A stretch of 49,362 bases of DNA from positions 1 to 49,362 of the forward strand of contig DXBX01000010.1 in NCBI GenBank assembly GCA_019116285.1, written 5' to 3'. Each line of letters begins with the position of its first letter. The stretch's first letter is position 1. This stretch comes from Candidatus Bacteroides merdigallinarum. GTDB taxonomy: Bacteria > Bacteroidota > Bacteroidia > Bacteroidales > Bacteroidaceae. Of this stretch, positions 17,906-26,522 are shown one piece after another. The position numbers and the translations under genes were made by a program. The notes beneath the pieces were generated by a model that saw only the letters and a list, made by a program, of their open reading frames with translations, made no database searches and had not been told where the DNA came from.

Positions 17906-18934
17906 TTATTCTATTTCAAACCATTGCCGGATGGCCTTTACCAATCGCTCATTGTCTGCTGCCTGCTGGGTAGACAGGCGGAAATACGTGGCGTCCAGCC
18001 CTTCGAAGTTGGAAGCATCGCGTATCAGCAGGCCGTGTTCTTGGGCCAGATAATCCTTCAGGGCCGCGGCCTTACCCATGCGCAGATGCACCAAGGAGAA
18101 GTGGGTGTCCGTGTCCCACACATCCATGCAGCCGGTCTGTCGGAGCAGGGTTTGCAGGCGGACGGTCTCTTTCAGGCAACCGGCCAGGTCAAAAGATATG
18201 GCCTCGGGATGATCCAGCAGGAATCTGCCTGCCAGGAGGGCTACTCCGTTGACCGACCAGGGCATCCGGTGGGTGCGCAGGTGTTGCAGGATGGAGGAGT
18301 GCCCTGTCAGATATCCCAGACGCAGGCCGGGCATGGCATAACGCTTGGTCAGGGAATGAATCAGCACGACATTGGGCAAGTCTACAGCTTCCCGTGCCGT
18401 AAGCACAGGCTTCTGTGTGAAGTTCTCGTAGGACTGGTCGATGACGAGGAGAACGTGCGGATTGTATTCCGCCAACCGGATGAGGCGGGACTTGTCCAAG
18501 ACCTGCCCCGTAGGATTATTGGGATTGCAAAGCCAAAGCATTTGCAGGTCATCCGGTAACCGGTCATGCTCCGGCAGGTGGAAAAGGGAGGTGACGCGGT
18601 GTCCGTGGATGCGGCAGGCATCGGCGTATTCGCTGAAGGTAGGTTGCAGCACGGCACTCCGTTGTCCGGCGTAGGACTGGGCTATGAGGTAGATGGCTTC
18701 CGTGGCACCATTGGTCACGCAGACCTGGTCGGGACGGATGCCGGAAGTCTCTGCCACCCGTGCTTCGAGTGTATAAGGTTGAGGTTCCGGATAGCTCGTC
18801 ACCACTTCGCCGATATGCTGTTGGAGATAGGCTTTCAGCGGGGTCGGATCTATCCAGTTGGTGAGGTTCGAGCTGAAGTTGGCCGTTATCGGGCGGCTGT
18901 ATTTGTAGAGGTCATCTCCATGTCCTTCTATCAT
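17906..18934 (-). CDS. cobD: L-threonine-O-3-phosphate decarboxylase (PLP class I/II)
   Basis: The 342-residue PLP enzyme of the aminotransferase fold makes (R)-1-amino-2-propanol phosphate, the substrate of CbiB encoded next door. It begins MIEGHGDDLYKYSRPITANFSSN, then has VTNGATEAIYLIAQ near residue 88, the CNPNNPTGQVLDK motif near 155, DQSYENFT near 185 and the cofactor Lys in HSLTKRYAMPGLRLG near 213. Histidinol-phosphate aminotransferase is a close relative, but the cob neighbours settle the choice. It overlaps cobQ by 4 bases, suggesting coupling. Confidence 0.9.
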   Translation of the reverse strand: MIEGHGDDLYKYSRPITANFSSNLTNWIDPTPLKAYLQQHIGEVVTSYPEPQPYTLEARVAETSGIRPDQVCVTNGATEAIYLIAQSYAGQRSAVLQPTFSEYADACRIHGHRVTSLFHLPEHDRLPDDLQMLWLCNPNNPTGQVLDKSRLIRLAEYNPHVLLVIDQSYENFTQKPVLTAREAVDLPNVVLIHSLTKRYAMPGLRLGYLTGHSSILQHLRTHRMPWSVNGVALLAGRFLLDHPEAISFDLAGCLKETVRLQTLLRQTGCMDVWDTDTHFSLVHLRMGKAAALKDYLAQEHGLLIRDASNFEGLDATYFRLSTQQAADNERLVKAIRQWFEIE

Positions 18935-20430
18935 AGACGGTCGTTGGTTAGAATGTTATATAATAAAGGTATATTGGTGTGGGCACGGACGTGTGTCGCC
19001 AGTTTGTCGTATTGCTCTTCCTTGAAGGCCCGGTAGTCGAAAGTGGCTTTTTCGGCTAATCTCTCGGCGTAGGGAGCCAGAAGGAAGTCGATGAACGGCC
19101 GATTGTCCAGGATGCCGTGCAGGTAGGTGCCCATGCAGTGACGGTCCACGATATATCCGTCTGCCGAACCGTCTGTCAGCTGGGTCAGCGGGGAGGATGG
19201 CTCTCCTTCCACAGGCGAGGTGAGTCCCATGTGTATCTCGTAGCCTTCCATGGTGGCCGTCTCGTCCGGGGAGTTCAGGTGAAATCGGACTTGGCGGGTC
19301 ACCTTGTTAGAGGTCATACAGGTACGGACAGGCAGCAGGTTCAGACCCGGATATCGTTCCAAGTCTCCCTCTATGTGGTCCGGGTCAAGAATCTCCCGTC
19401 CCATCATCTGATAGCCGCCGCAGATGCCCAGGACTGTAGCTCCTTCGCGACGGGCACGGAGAAGGGCTCTTGCCACCCCGTTGCGCCGCAATTCTGCCAG
19501 ATCGTCGATGGTGTTCTTGCTGCCGGGCAGGATGATGATATCGGCCTTGGCCAGTTCGCGGGTGTTGTTGGTGTAGAAGAGATGAACCCTCGGATCCTGT
19601 TCCAGTGCATTGAAGTCGGTGAAGTTGCTCAGATGGCGCAGGAGGACAATGGCGATGTTCACCTTGCCCTGTTCGGCCTCCAGGGATTTGGTGGCCAGGG
19701 AGACGGAATCTTCCTCTTCGATGACAATATCTTTATAATAAGGAATGACACCTAGGACGGGAATGTCGCATAAATCTTCCAGCATCTTTATGCCCGATTC
19801 AAACAGGCGCAGGTCGCCCCGGAATTTGTTGATCAGGATGCCTTTCACGAGTTTCCGCTCTTCCGGCGGGAGCAAGGCCAACGAACCATAGACGCTGGCG
19901 AAGACGCCTCCCCGGTCGATGTCTCCTACCAGAAAGACATCTGCATCGGCGTGCAGGGCCATCGGCATATTCACCAAGTCGGTCTCGCGCAGGTTGATTT
20001 CGGAGATGCTGCCCGCTCCTTCCAGTACAACGGGGTTATACTTTGCTGCCAGACGGTCGTAGGCGGCACATACTTCCTGCCGCAATTCTTCACGGCCTTC
20101 CCGGCGGAAATATTCGTAGGCGCTGCGATTGCCTATGGGGCGGCCGTTGAGGACCACCTGCGAGGTATGGTCGGACTGCGGCTTTAGCAGCAACGGATTC
20201 ATGTCCGTATGACAAGGCACGCCGGCGGCTTCTGCCTGCACGGCCTGGGCTCTTCCTATTTCCAGTCCTTCGGGGGTGGCGAAAGAGTTGAGTGCCATGT
20301 TCTGCGCCTTGAACGGGGCAGGGTGATAACCATCTTGCCGGAAGATGCGGCAGAAGGCAGTGGTCAGAATGCTTTTGCCCACATCGCTTCCCGTGCCGAC
20401 CAGCATCATGGGGTGTAGTCGTTTCTGCAT
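18931..20430 (-). CDS. cobQ: Cobyric acid synthase (glutamine-hydrolysing), CbiP/CobQ
   Basis: The 499-residue enzyme amidates four side chains of adenosylcobyrinic diamide. The N-terminal dethiobiotin-synthetase-like ATPase domain begins PMMLVGTGSDVGKSILTTAF (P-loop GTGSDVGKS). The C-terminal class I glutaminase domain has the nucleophile Cys in TVLGICGGYQMMG near residue 340 and the catalytic His in MGTYLHGILDN near 435. It is the first gene of the minus-strand operon cobQ-cobD-cbiB, with a likely promoter at 20458-20490. No corrin-ring genes are in this window, so salvage or a distant ring-synthesis locus is implied. Confidence 0.93.
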   Translation of the reverse strand: MQKRLHPMMLVGTGSDVGKSILTTAFCRIFRQDGYHPAPFKAQNMALNSFATPEGLEIGRAQAVQAEAAGVPCHTDMNPLLLKPQSDHTSQVVLNGRPIGNRSAYEYFRREGREELRQEVCAAYDRLAAKYNPVVLEGAGSISEINLRETDLVNMPMALHADADVFLVGDIDRGGVFASVYGSLALLPPEERKLVKGILINKFRGDLRLFESGIKMLEDLCDIPVLGVIPYYKDIVIEEEDSVSLATKSLEAEQGKVNIAIVLLRHLSNFTDFNALEQDPRVHLFYTNNTRELAKADIIILPGSKNTIDDLAELRRNGVARALLRARREGATVLGICGGYQMMGREILDPDHIEGDLERYPGLNLLPVRTCMTSNKVTRQVRFHLNSPDETATMEGYEIHMGLTSPVEGEPSSPLTQLTDGSADGYIVDRHCMGTYLHGILDNRPFIDFLLAPYAERLAEKATFDYRAFKEEQYDKLATHVRAHTNIPLLYNILTNDRL

Positions 20431-20457
20431 AATCTATGCGTTTGTTCAAATGGGGGG

Positions 20458-20490
20458 CAAAAATACATATTCTCTTCGGATATTGACAAA
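20458..20490 (-). promoter_or_regulatory. Promoter of cobQ-cobD-cbiB
   Basis: On the minus strand TTTG (20490-20487) is followed after 21 bases by TATTTTTG (20465-20458), matching the Bacteroidota -33/-7 pattern. The -7 element is 27 bases upstream of the cobQ ATG. The -33 element directly abuts the terminator hairpin of the upstream outer-membrane protein gene. Confidence 0.65.
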
Positions 20491-20522
20491 ACCAGGGAGG
20501 AAAAAGACTCTTTCTCCCTGGT
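20491..20522 (-). terminator. Hairpin terminator after the outer-membrane protein gene
   Basis: ACCAGGGAG (20491-20499) pairs with CTCCCTGGT (20514-20522), with three further pairs including one G-U. On the minus strand the hairpin is followed by TTTGTCAATA. It begins 8 bases after the stop of the minus-strand gene and should stop its transcript before cobQ. Confidence 0.75.
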
Positions 20523-20530
20523 CAAAATCC

Positions 20531-23431
20531 TCAGAACCGTCTGTGTGGGCCGAATCTCGGTCCGAATCCTCTCGGTCCGCGCATTTCCGGCCGCTTGTTG
20601 GAGCGCTTGCCGCCGAAGATGTTGAGCCGGTAGATGAAGTGCACCATGCAATAGCTGTTGATGCCGTTGTACTCGTAGACGGAACGTCCGGAGGCCGTGA
20701 GCGAGCGGGTGATGTTGCTCTGCTGCTGTAGGATGTCGTAGAACTCCAGGCTGACGGTGGCATCGCCCTTTAAGAAAGTCTGGGCAATCTGCGCGTTCCA
20801 GATCAGTTCGTTGCGGTTCATGCTGCTGTCGCTGTAGCCGCGGCGGCTCTGGTTGGTGAGGTTGGTGGATATGCTCATGTTCCACGGCAGGTTGACGGTG
20901 GTGTTGGCACCATAGCTGAAGGTATAGGGTTGCTGGTTGTTGCTAGGAGTCAGCTTGTCCTTTTCGATAGAATAAGATAGGGTGCCGTTTACACCGAACT
21001 CCAGCCAATCATTGCGGAAGGTGGCGTTGAGGCGTTCATTGAGGGTGAGGTTGGTGGTGGTGTTCTTCTGCTCGATGGCATCCGCACCACGTCCCGACGT
21101 GAGGTAGCCCACATTGTTGGCATATCTGGCGTTGGTGAAGGAGCCGATGGTGAACTTCTTGTTCTTCAAGGCCGTGTTGATGCCGAACATGCCGAAAGCA
21201 CTCCAGTTGCCGTTGATGTTGCGGGGCGTGGTGGTCCATCCGCCGGTAGATTCATTGTAGACGCGGCTGCTGCTGATGCTGTTCTGCGTCAGCTGGAAGT
21301 TGGCATGAGCGAAGATTCCCCGTTGTTTCTCTTGGATATAGTTGTTGTAGAACAGTCGCAGGTTATGACTGAAGGCCGGTTTCAAGTCGGGATTACCCAC
21401 TTGGATACTTAGCGGATTGGAGTCGTCGGTGACGGGTAGCAGGTTCTCCATGCTGGGCTGGCTGCTCCTGCCGCGGTAGGTGACGCGCAGTTGGCTCAAT
21501 TTGGAGAAACGAACCCGTAAGTCGACATTCGGAGCGAAATTGAAGACATGGCGGGTACTGATGGTGTCAATATCGCCTTTCTGATAGGTTAGACGGGTGT
21601 TTTGCGGTTGGAAGGAAAGGCCCGCGTTCAGTTGATATTTGGGCCGGACAAAGCGCAAGCCTATCCTTGCATCATGGGCATAGGTCTGGTACTTGGCGTA
21701 TTTGCTTTGGTCATCGTCGCGGTGATCCAAGTAGTCATCGGGCAGGGGAGCGCCCATGTCCCATCCCAGGGTAGAAAGGTCGTAGGTGTTCTTATCACTC
21801 TCGCTCAAACTATATTGGAAGCGATAGCTGAATTGCAGGAAAGTGGCCTTGGCGATAGGTTCGCTGTATGTTACCTGTGCCTGGTAGCTGTAGTCATTGG
21901 AAGGCGAGGTGATGTACCGTCGGATGATGTCGTCATTTTGAGTGCTTCCGGTCAGGAAATAACGGGTATCCGAAGATGAGTACTGGTCGCTGTCATCATC
22001 TCCATATTCAAACCGGCCGCGGAAAGTAATGTTGCGTCCCTTGCTGTTCAGTTTGCGGTTGACCTGCAGGGTGGCGTTTGCCGAGAGAGAGTTGCCGTCC
22101 CGGCTGCTTTGGTTGTTGCTGGTGTTGACACGGATGTCTTTCAGAGGGTCTTCCTCGCTCAGGATGTCAGCCTGTGCCAAGGCGTCCAGATCCAGGTAAT
22201 CATTGGGATTGGGCACGTAGGTATAAGGGTCCTCGTTGAAGGTGCCGGATTGGGAGAAAGAGCCTGTCTGTGTCTGCGAATATGAAAAGTTGGGTCGGAA
22301 GATGATATTGGTCAGCGTATCCGGCCGCCATTCCATTTTGAAGTTGGCCCAGACGGATACATTGCGGTTATTTTGGGTAGAATTGGAGTTGGAAAAGGAG
22401 GAGGAGTTTTGTCCCGTCAGGAAGTTTTCCGTATAGCCGGTGCTAATCTGGTCGTTGTCCCGATAGTTATACCTTGCGCTTCCCTCCAAGGCTAGCTTCT
22501 CACTTTCCGTGGCAAAGTTCAGGCCAATGTCTTTGCGAGCCGTCAGACCGGAGTTGCGGCGCCAGCGCGGGCCACCGCCACCTCCTGAGAATCCTTGATC
22601 ATTGACATTGTTCGCGCGTCCGATGAGGGTAACTTGCGTATTGCCGCGGAAGTAGTTTATCATGCCGCGGGCGGAGTAACGGTCTTCCGTACCTCCTGCC
22701 AGGTCGGCATTGCCGAACCAACCGGTGTTCATCTCTTTCTTCACGGTCAGGTCCAGCACCGTTTCCTCTTCGCCGTCATCAATACCGGTGATGCGGGCCA
22801 GGTCGGATTTCTTGTCGTAGGTCTTCAGCTTTTCAATCATTTCTACGGGCAGGTTTTGGAGGCCGGTGGCTACGTCGCCGCCGAAGAATTCCTTTCCGTT
22901 GACCAGGATTTTCGATACATCCTTTCCGTTAATCTTCACATTGCCGTCATCGTCCACCTCGGCACCGGGCAGTTTCTTCACCAGTTCTTCCAGCGTGGCA
23001 CCCTGGGGCGTGCGATAGGCCGAAGCATTGAACTGCACGGTATCTTCCACCACTTGTACTTGTGGCGCTTCGGCCACTACAACCGCCTCTGCCAACAGGA
23101 TGGCATCGGGTTGGAGCATGATGTCGCCCATCCGCTTGGGAGTCGATGTGAGTTGTACGGGGATAAGTTGGGGCATATAGCCTATATAAGTCACCTTGAG
23201 CACGTATTTGCCGGGTTTGGCTTGCAGGCGGAAAAGGCCTTGGGAATTGCTGGCCATACCGGTGGATTGAGTGCTGTCCGGGAGGTTGAGCAGTTGTACA
23301 CTGGCGGCGATGGCGGGCAGTTGGGTGTCACTTTCCAGAATGCGCCCTGACACTTCAGCCGCTTGTTTCTGTGAGAATGCGGACAAAGCTACCATGCTGA
23401 GCAGGATTGTCCACGTAGCGAATCGTTTCAT
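20531..23431 (-). CDS. Outer-membrane beta-barrel protein, TonB-dependent-receptor-like (OMP_b-brl_3 type)
   Basis: The 966-residue protein has a signal peptide (MKRFATWTILLSMVALSAFS) and a CarboxypepD_reg-like beta-sandwich at about 27-110 (EVSGRILESDTQLPAIAASV). A plug-like region at about 120-220 contains FNASAYRTPQGATLEELVKK and ILVNGKEFFGGD. A long outer-membrane barrel follows with alternating aromatic strands. A Gly-rich loop (GFSGGGGGPRWRR) is near residue 270. After the last strand a basic tail, rich in Arg, Gly and Pro, ends HRRF. The family is a SusC-like relative without a SusD partner. It lies beside cobalamin genes, but no sequence feature proves a cobamide ligand, and no riboswitch was found upstream. 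Confidence 0.85.
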   Translation of the reverse strand: MKRFATWTILLSMVALSAFSQKQAAEVSGRILESDTQLPAIAASVQLLNLPDSTQSTGMASNSQGLFRLQAKPGKYVLKVTYIGYMPQLIPVQLTSTPKRMGDIMLQPDAILLAEAVVVAEAPQVQVVEDTVQFNASAYRTPQGATLEELVKKLPGAEVDDDGNVKINGKDVSKILVNGKEFFGGDVATGLQNLPVEMIEKLKTYDKKSDLARITGIDDGEEETVLDLTVKKEMNTGWFGNADLAGGTEDRYSARGMINYFRGNTQVTLIGRANNVNDQGFSGGGGGPRWRRNSGLTARKDIGLNFATESEKLALEGSARYNYRDNDQISTGYTENFLTGQNSSSFSNSNSTQNNRNVSVWANFKMEWRPDTLTNIIFRPNFSYSQTQTGSFSQSGTFNEDPYTYVPNPNDYLDLDALAQADILSEEDPLKDIRVNTSNNQSSRDGNSLSANATLQVNRKLNSKGRNITFRGRFEYGDDDSDQYSSSDTRYFLTGSTQNDDIIRRYITSPSNDYSYQAQVTYSEPIAKATFLQFSYRFQYSLSESDKNTYDLSTLGWDMGAPLPDDYLDHRDDDQSKYAKYQTYAHDARIGLRFVRPKYQLNAGLSFQPQNTRLTYQKGDIDTISTRHVFNFAPNVDLRVRFSKLSQLRVTYRGRSSQPSMENLLPVTDDSNPLSIQVGNPDLKPAFSHNLRLFYNNYIQEKQRGIFAHANFQLTQNSISSSRVYNESTGGWTTTPRNINGNWSAFGMFGINTALKNKKFTIGSFTNARYANNVGYLTSGRGADAIEQKNTTTNLTLNERLNATFRNDWLEFGVNGTLSYSIEKDKLTPSNNQQPYTFSYGANTTVNLPWNMSISTNLTNQSRRGYSDSSMNRNELIWNAQIAQTFLKGDATVSLEFYDILQQQSNITRSLTASGRSVYEYNGINSYCMVHFIYRLNIFGGKRSNKRPEMRGPRGFGPRFGPHRRF

Positions 23432-23582
23432 CTGTCTGTGTCCTTTATACCTTAAAATTGTAGATTACTAATGTTCGTTTGACATCTGCTGGGGGAAAAG
23501 GTTTAATGGGGCAAGTGATAAAATGTCTTATTAATCGGCTATTTCTTTTAAAGCGTCCGCTTTTCTTTTTCCGGAGAAAGCT

Positions 23583-23590
23583 TATCTTTG
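23583..23590 (+). promoter_or_regulatory. Likely -7 element upstream of aroB
   Basis: TATCTTTG fits TAnnTTTG exactly. It lies 134 bases before the aroB ATG, so the leader would be about 130 bases long. The 293-base spacer 23432-23724 separates divergent genes and shows no other clear element except a 26-codon reading frame at 23628-23708. Confidence 0.5.
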
Positions 23591-23724
23591 TCGCGGGAAA
23601 CGGAAATTTGCCAAGACTCTTCTTAAAATGTTTTTAAGGCTTCTCTTAAAACGAAAGGAGCCGGAGATGAGTCGCAACAAGTTGATGAGGCCGATAAATG
23701 ATCAATAAAACCGAGGTATAGTAT

Positions 23725-24789
23725 ATGATGAATAAACAAGAAGTAATCCTTAGCGAGGGTTTGGCGGACAGCCTGGGACATGCCCTCGCCCAATGTCCGC
23801 ATGATAAGGTCTTTGTCCTGACCGATGAGCATACCCAACGCCTTTGCCTGCCCCTGCTGAAAGAGGTGGAAGGCCTGGCAGAGGCTGTGCAGATGGTCAT
23901 TGGACCGGAAGATGTTCACAAGAATCTGGAGACGCTGGCTTATGTCTGGCAGCAACTGAGTGACCGGGGTGCAACCCGACGTTCGCTGATGGTCAATTTG
24001 GGAGGAGGCATGGTGACCGATTTGGGTGGTTTTGCCGCTTCCACTTTCAAGCGGGGCATACCTTATATTAATATACCTACCACTTTGCTGGCCATGGTCG
24101 ATGCGGCCGTGGGCGGCAAGACGGGCATCAACTTCAATGGTTTGAAGAACGAGGTAGGCGTGTTCGCGCCGGCCGTCAGCGTGCTGATCGAGACTGAGTT
24201 CCTTCGCACGTTGGACGACCGTAATTTCTTCTCCGGCTATGCCGAGATGCTGAAACATGGCCTCATCAGTACACCCGAGCATTGGGCTGAACTGTTGTCT
24301 TTCGATACGGAATCTATTGATTATACGCAGTTGAAGGCGATGGTGGGCCGTTCGGTGCAGGTGAAAGAGAATATCGTGCGCGAGGATCCCTTGGAGCGGG
24401 GCATCCGCAAGGCGCTGAACCTGGGGCATACCGTGGGACATGCCTTCGAGAGTCTGGCCTTGGCCGAGGAGCGTCCCATTTTGCATGGGTATGCCGTGGC
24501 GTGGGGCTTGGTGTGTGAACTTTATTTGTCGTGTCTGAAAACGGGTTTCCCCCAAGACAAGATGCGACAGACGATTCATTTCATCCGCGAGAACTATGGC
24601 GCTTTCTCTTTCGATTGCAAGGAATACGAACGCCTGTATGCCTTGATGCAGCATGATAAGAAGAATACAGCCGGTGTCATCAATTTCACCCTCTTGCGGG
24701 ATATTGGTGAGATAGCCCTCAATCAGACGGCTGACCGGGAAACCATCTTTGAGGCCTTCGATTTCTTCCGGGAAACAATGGGAGCGTAG
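23725..24789 (+). CDS. aroB: 3-dehydroquinate synthase
   Basis: The 354-residue enzyme converts DAHP to 3-dehydroquinate in the shikimate pathway. It has the NAD-binding GGGMVTDLGGFAASTFKRG near residue 93, IPTTLLAMVDAAVGGKTGINF near 113, and the metal ligands in ENIVREDPLERGIRKALNLGHTVGHAFE near 215 and HGYAVAWGL near 253. Length is normal. ATG 23728 is an alternative start three bases on. It appears to be a single-gene unit before gdhA. Confidence 0.93.
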   Translation: MMNKQEVILSEGLADSLGHALAQCPHDKVFVLTDEHTQRLCLPLLKEVEGLAEAVQMVIGPEDVHKNLETLAYVWQQLSDRGATRRSLMVNLGGGMVTDLGGFAASTFKRGIPYINIPTTLLAMVDAAVGGKTGINFNGLKNEVGVFAPAVSVLIETEFLRTLDDRNFFSGYAEMLKHGLISTPEHWAELLSFDTESIDYTQLKAMVGRSVQVKENIVREDPLERGIRKALNLGHTVGHAFESLALAEERPILHGYAVAWGLVCELYLSCLKTGFPQDKMRQTIHFIRENYGAFSFDCKEYERLYALMQHDKKNTAGVINFTLLRDIGEIALNQTADRETIFEAFDFFRETMGA

Positions 24790-24817
24790 GTGACGTTTTA
24801 TTATTAAATAATCAAAA

Positions 24818-24839
24818 TATTGCCGCATGCGGTGATATA
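24818..24839. promoter_or_regulatory. Operator-like imperfect palindrome upstream of gdhA
   Basis: An 11+11 dyad centred at 24827.5 has the perfect core CCGCATGCGG (24823-24832), and 9 of 11 positions pair over ATATTGCCGCA and its partner arm. It lies about 15-35 bases upstream of the -7 element, so it would overlap the -33 region where a regulator could act. It may instead be the end hairpin of aroB, though there is no T-run after it. Confidence 0.4.
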
Positions 24840-24854
24840 TCTGAAAAGTTTTCC

Positions 24855-24862
24855 TATATTTG
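24855..24862 (+). promoter_or_regulatory. -7 promoter element for gdhA
   Basis: TATATTTG matches TAnnTTTG and is 73 bases before the gdhA ATG. No good TTTG is at the -33 place, where a palindrome lies instead. Confidence 0.6.
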
Positions 24863-24868
24863 CAGTGT

Positions 24869-24898
24869 CGAATGCTTACACTTTGTGCGAAGCATTCG
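24869..24898 (+). other. 5'-leader hairpin of gdhA
   Basis: CGAATGCTT (24869-24877) and AAGCATTCG (24890-24898) form a perfect 9-bp stem with a 12-base loop. It starts about 7 bases after the -7 element, so it would sit at the extreme 5' end of the transcript, where such stems often stabilise mRNA. Confidence 0.6.
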
Positions 24899-24935
24899 GA
24901 TAAGAGAACTTTAATTACCTTTAATACCAGATAGT

Positions 24936-26273
24936 ATGAACATCGAACGTATCATGGCCTCTTTGGAGGCTAAGCATCCCGGTGAATCCGAGTACCTTCA
25001 AGCTGTGAAGGAAGTTCTTCTTTCGATAGAAGACGTGTATAACCAGCATCCCGAATTCGAGAAAGCAAAAATCATCGAACGACTGGTAGAGCCCGACCGC
25101 ATCTTCACCTTCCGAGTGACGTGGGTGGACGATAAGGGCGAAGTGCAGACCAACCTTGGCTATCGCGTGCAGTTCAATAACGCCATTGGCCCGTACAAGG
25201 GTGGTATTCGTTTCCATGCATCCGTCAACCTCTCCATTCTGAAATTCTTAGGCTTCGAGCAGACATTCAAGAACGCACTGACCACGCTCCCGATGGGTGG
25301 CGGCAAGGGCGGTTCGGACTTCTCGCCCCGTGGCAAGAGCGATGCAGAGATTATGCGCTTCTGCCAAGCCTTCATCTTGGAATTGTGGCGTCACCTGGGA
25401 CCGGACATGGACGTGCCAGCCGGCGATATTGGTGTAGGCGGCCGCGAAGTGGGCTACATGTTCGGCATGTACAAGAAGCTGACCCGCGAATTTACCGGAA
25501 CTTTCACAGGCAAGGGCTTGGAGTTTGGCGGCTCGCTCATCCGTCCCGAGGCTACGGGATTCGGAGGCCTGTACTTCGTCAACCAAATGCTTCAGACTAA
25601 GGGCATCGACATCAAGGGCAAGACGGTGGCCATCTCCGGCTTCGGCAACGTGGCATGGGGTGCTGCTACGAAGGCCACACAATTAGGTGCCAAGGTAGTG
25701 ACTATTTCCGGTCCTGACGGTTATGTATATGATCCGGATGGTATCAGCGGTGAGAAGATTGACTATATGCTGGAGCTCCGTGCATCGGGCAATGACGTGG
25801 TGGCTCCGTATGCCGAAGAGTTCCCCGGTGCTACCTTTGTTCCCGGCAAGCGCCCGTGGGAAGTGAAGGTGGACATTGCTCTGCCTTGCGCCACGCAGAA
25901 CGAACTGAATGGCGAGGATGCCCAGCACTTGATAGACAATGGAGTTCTCTGTGTAGGCGAAATCTCCAACATGGGTTGTACGCCCGAGGCCATCGACCTC
26001 TTCATCGAGCACAAGATGATGTATGCGCCGGGCAAGGCGGTCAATGCCGGTGGCGTGGCCACCAGCGGCCTGGAGATGTCGCAGAACGCCATGCACCTCA
26101 GTTGGAGTGCCGCCGAGGTGGACGAGAAGCTCCACGGCATCATGCACGCCATTCACGACCAGTGCGTTAAGTATGGCACAGAGCCTGATGGTTATATCAA
26201 CTACGTGAAGGGTGCTAATATCGCCGGCTTCATGAAGGTGGCCCATGCCATGATGGCTCAAGGAATCATTTGA
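24936..26273 (+). CDS. gdhA: Glutamate dehydrogenase, NADP-type hexameric class
   Basis: The 445-residue enzyme interconverts 2-oxoglutarate plus ammonia and glutamate, a main ammonia-assimilation route in Bacteroidales. Motifs are GPYKGGIRFHASVNLSILKFLGFEQ near residue 88, the catalytic-Lys region LPMGGGKGGSDFSPRGKS near 120, PAGDIGVGGREVGYMFG near 160 and the dinucleotide fold SGFGNVAWGAATKA near 235. Length is standard for the hexameric family. It is monocistronic, with its own promoter, a 5' hairpin and a terminator. Confidence 0.93.
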   Translation: MNIERIMASLEAKHPGESEYLQAVKEVLLSIEDVYNQHPEFEKAKIIERLVEPDRIFTFRVTWVDDKGEVQTNLGYRVQFNNAIGPYKGGIRFHASVNLSILKFLGFEQTFKNALTTLPMGGGKGGSDFSPRGKSDAEIMRFCQAFILELWRHLGPDMDVPAGDIGVGGREVGYMFGMYKKLTREFTGTFTGKGLEFGGSLIRPEATGFGGLYFVNQMLQTKGIDIKGKTVAISGFGNVAWGAATKATQLGAKVVTISGPDGYVYDPDGISGEKIDYMLELRASGNDVVAPYAEEFPGATFVPGKRPWEVKVDIALPCATQNELNGEDAQHLIDNGVLCVGEISNMGCTPEAIDLFIEHKMMYAPGKAVNAGGVATSGLEMSQNAMHLSWSAAEVDEKLHGIMHAIHDQCVKYGTEPDGYINYVKGANIAGFMKVAHAMMAQGII

Positions 26274-26314
26274 TAAAAGAATTTGTTTAGTTGTATTTGT
26301 ATTTGTGGTTTATG

Positions 26315-26352
26315 CCGCCCTGTGCCTGCGAAGGTGACGGGCGGTTTTTTTT
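26315..26352 (+). terminator. Intrinsic terminator of gdhA
   Basis: CCGCCC (26315-26320) and GGGCGG (26339-26344) form a GC-only 6-bp stem with an 18-base loop, followed by eight T residues. It is about 40 bases after the gdhA stop. Confidence 0.85.
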
Positions 26353-26379
26353 GTGTTTGCAGGGAAATTGTTACCTTTG
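26350..26379 (+). promoter_or_regulatory. Promoter of the M24 peptidase gene, overlapping the gdhA terminator
   Basis: TTTG (26350-26353) and TACCTTTG (26372-26379) are 18 bases apart, close to the Bacteroidota -33/-7 arrangement. The -33 element is inside the T-run of the gdhA terminator. The -7 element is 143 bases before the peptidase ATG. Confidence 0.6.
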
Positions 26380-26415
26380 CGGGCGTTAAACAGGATTTAG
26401 CGGGGCGATGCTCCG

Positions 26416-26491
26416 CAATTGACAATTGACAATTAACAATGCGTTGCAAACCGAAATCGTCTCATTGTATCAGCTAATTGTCAATTGTCAA
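26416..26491. repeat. AT-rich direct repeats in inverted pair, 5' of the peptidase gene
   Basis: AATTGACA-type repeats at 26416-26440 are answered by TAATTGTCAATTGTCAA at 26475-26491 on the same strand, which is their inverted form. The two arms are about 34 bases apart and could fold into a long hairpin in the peptidase leader. Such AT-rich repeat spacers are familiar from other Bacteroides genomes and may be dispersed. Confidence 0.7.
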
Positions 26492-26522
26492 CTGTGCGCA
26501 AAGCGCATTTAAATTATCATTT

